From NCBI GenBank assembly GCA_043763845.1, contig JAYULE010000185.1:25017-89016 (forward strand): a stretch of DNA of 64,000 nucleotides, given 5' to 3'. Below the pieces are notes generated by a model that worked only from the letters and a program-made list of their open reading frames with translations, did no database searches and was not told the origin of the DNA. This stretch comes from Pseudopedobacter sp043763845 (GTDB lineage: Bacteria; Bacteroidota; Bacteroidia; Sphingobacteriales; Sphingobacteriaceae). The position numbers and the translations under genes are program-made. Shown piece by piece: positions 62,994 to 64,000 of this stretch (position 1 is the first letter of the stretch; every line of letters begins with the position of its first letter).

Positions 62994-63857
62994 TTATTTC
63001 TTTATTAAATCAAACAATAAAACAATTTGTACTATGGGTAAATATAAAAAGCTGCCATACATTAAGCTTTTAGCCGATTTTATATCCATTTTTAAAGTTA
63101 GCATTGCAGCTTGATAAATGAATACCAAACTACAAAACACCGAAACGCCAGCAATTACATAACCGCCAAAACCGTAAAATGTGGGTAATAAACTTACAGG
63201 AAGCAATAAAACTGTAAATATTAGGGTTACAATTGCGCTGGTTCGGTCTCGTTTTTGGGTGGGTAATAAACGAAAACCTGCTTTTTTATAATCATCATCT
63301 AACACCCAAGCTATTGCCCAAAAATGTGGAAACTGCCACACAAATTGGATTAAAAACAAGATAATAGCAAAACTATCGATTTTGCCATATGCAGCCACAT
63401 AACCAATTAATGGCGGTAAAGCACCTGGTATTGCGCCCATAAACACGGCAATAGTACCCACTCGTTTTAATGGTGTATATATGAAAGCATAAAAAAAAAT
63501 TGAAAAAACAGAGAGTAAACCAGTGGTTAAATTTAAACTCCCCAATAGGTAGGTACCAAAAATACCCATAATTAAGCTTAAAACTAAGGCTTGCCCTGTT
63601 GTCATACTGCCCGATGGTAAAGGCCTATTGGCAGTACGAGTCATTAATTTATCTAAATCTTTTTCGATAATTTCGTTAAAGCCATTAGCTGCACCAGTAA
63701 CTAAAAAACCACCTACAATTAACATCAGCCAATGTTTCCAGTTAATACTTTCAGTATTTTTTTGTGCAATTAAAAAACAAATGGAAGCCGAAAAAACAAC
63801 TAAAAAAGTTAATCGTAATTTAATTAATTTTTTAAAATCTGATAAAAATTCTTTCAC
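62994..63857 (-). CDS. ctaB: Protoheme IX farnesyltransferase
   Basis: A UbiA-superfamily enzyme of about 287 residues with several membrane helices that makes haem O from haem B. The prenyl-binding motif N-x-x-x-D is in NGFNEIIEKDLDKLMTRTANRPLP, and DDDYKKAGFRLLP is the second aspartate-rich loop. I choose the GTG at 63857 (encoding MKEFLSDF), one base after the ctaA stop. A TTG at 63866 would extend it by three residues and overlap ctaA. No in-frame ATG is near. It acts between ctaA and the oxidase genes. Confidence 0.93.
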   Translation of the reverse strand: MKEFLSDFKKLIKLRLTFLVVFSASICFLIAQKNTESINWKHWLMLIVGGFLVTGAANGFNEIIEKDLDKLMTRTANRPLPSGSMTTGQALVLSLIMGIFGTYLLGSLNLTTGLLSVFSIFFYAFIYTPLKRVGTIAVFMGAIPGALPPLIGYVAAYGKIDSFAIILFLIQFVWQFPHFWAIAWVLDDDYKKAGFRLLPTQKRDRTSAIVTLIFTVLLLPVSLLPTFYGFGGYVIAGVSVFCSLVFIYQAAMLTLKMDIKSAKSLMYGSFLYLPIVQIVLLFDLIKK

Positions 63858-63858
63858 A

Positions 63859-64000
63859 CTATGCAATAATATAATTAATATATGGTTTTTGATGGCAAAG
63901 CAAAACTACGTAAAACTGCGCCCCAAATAATAAACTTGCAAAAAATATGTGCAGAGCTTGTGCTGTTGGCGGTAAACTTACATAGCTTAAAATACCGCCT
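63859..64000 (-). CDS. ctaA: Heme A synthase C-terminus (partial)
   Basis: The last 46 codons or so of a gene that continues past the right edge. The visible end reads LSYVSLPPTAQALHIFFASLL followed by FGAQFYVVLL and stops at 63859-63861. The phrase PPxAQALHL..A.LLFGxQFY is typical of COX15/CtaA, in which the His is a haem ligand. It makes haem A from haem O. It lies directly upstream of ctaB. Confidence 0.8.
   Translation of the reverse strand, partial: GGILSYVSLPPTAQALHIFFASLLFGAQFYVVLLCHQKPYINYIIA

Overview
The window is AT-rich DNA from a member of the Bacteroidota, probably of the Sphingobacteriales/Chitinophagales/Cytophagales type. Supporting signs are type IX secretion (T9SS) C-terminal sorting domains, a gliding-motility ABC module (gldA-gldF-gldG), a long NusB, promoters of the TTG-N20-TAnnTTT kind, almost no Shine-Dalgarno sequences except a strong one at rpsU, and the order rpsU-xer-hpf.

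Layout. 1-1673 (minus strand): the first codons of a probable membrane glycosyltransferase, a HEAT-repeat membrane protein and a CheY-like receiver. 2623-5451: a secreted HExxH metallopeptidase / beta-propeller / beta-barrel protein. 6060-32916 (plus strand): a 27-kb accessory island. It holds a TIGR02594/NlpC-like hydrolase, a patatin-like phospholipase, an unknown 276-aa protein, a T9SS-exported protein, four genes starting at 11540 that overlap or nearly abut and end in a 2083-aa protein with a LamG-like domain, a 1669-aa protein with a GIHLRW motif, two phage-tail-fibre-like proteins, and a helical 243-aa protein. Three transcription units of the island start from the same promoter plus upstream dyad. 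Only one of these proteins has a signal peptide. No capsid, sheath, tube, baseplate or tape-measure gene is present, so the island is neither a complete prophage nor a complete contractile injection system.

33452-43905 is mostly core genome: ruvB, an unknown gene, a RAYT transposase flanked by REP-like repeats, gldA-gldF-gldG, dnaN, a DUF4397 lipoprotein, an agmatine-deiminase-family enzyme, rpsU, a Xer recombinase and hpf. 44091-47645 has an SGNH esterase divergent from a frameshifted T9SS parallel-beta-helix protein. 47646-52473 mixes core genes (a LysE-family exporter, pth, a Spx/ArsC-like protein) with decayed DNA: a kup potassium-transporter relic, a phnA relic, and a roughly 90-bp repeat present in two inverted copies. 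52474-57171: tRNA-Ser(GGA), nusB, a DUF1573 lipoprotein, yajC, then (minus) rlmD with a small gene, and a PemK-type toxin-antitoxin pair. 57198-64000 (minus): DUF3024, an OmpA-family lipoprotein, DUF2461, DUF983, and a cytochrome oxidase assembly operon (ctaA, ctaB, two subunit-III genes, subunit IV, a SCO-like protein without copper ligands, DUF420, a small CPMC protein).

The most interesting parts are the co-regulated accessory island, which may be a poorly described particle- or surface-associated system, the degenerate SCO protein, the rpsU Shine-Dalgarno sequence, and the RAYT/REP locus. All family assignments come from reading motifs by eye; no database search was run.
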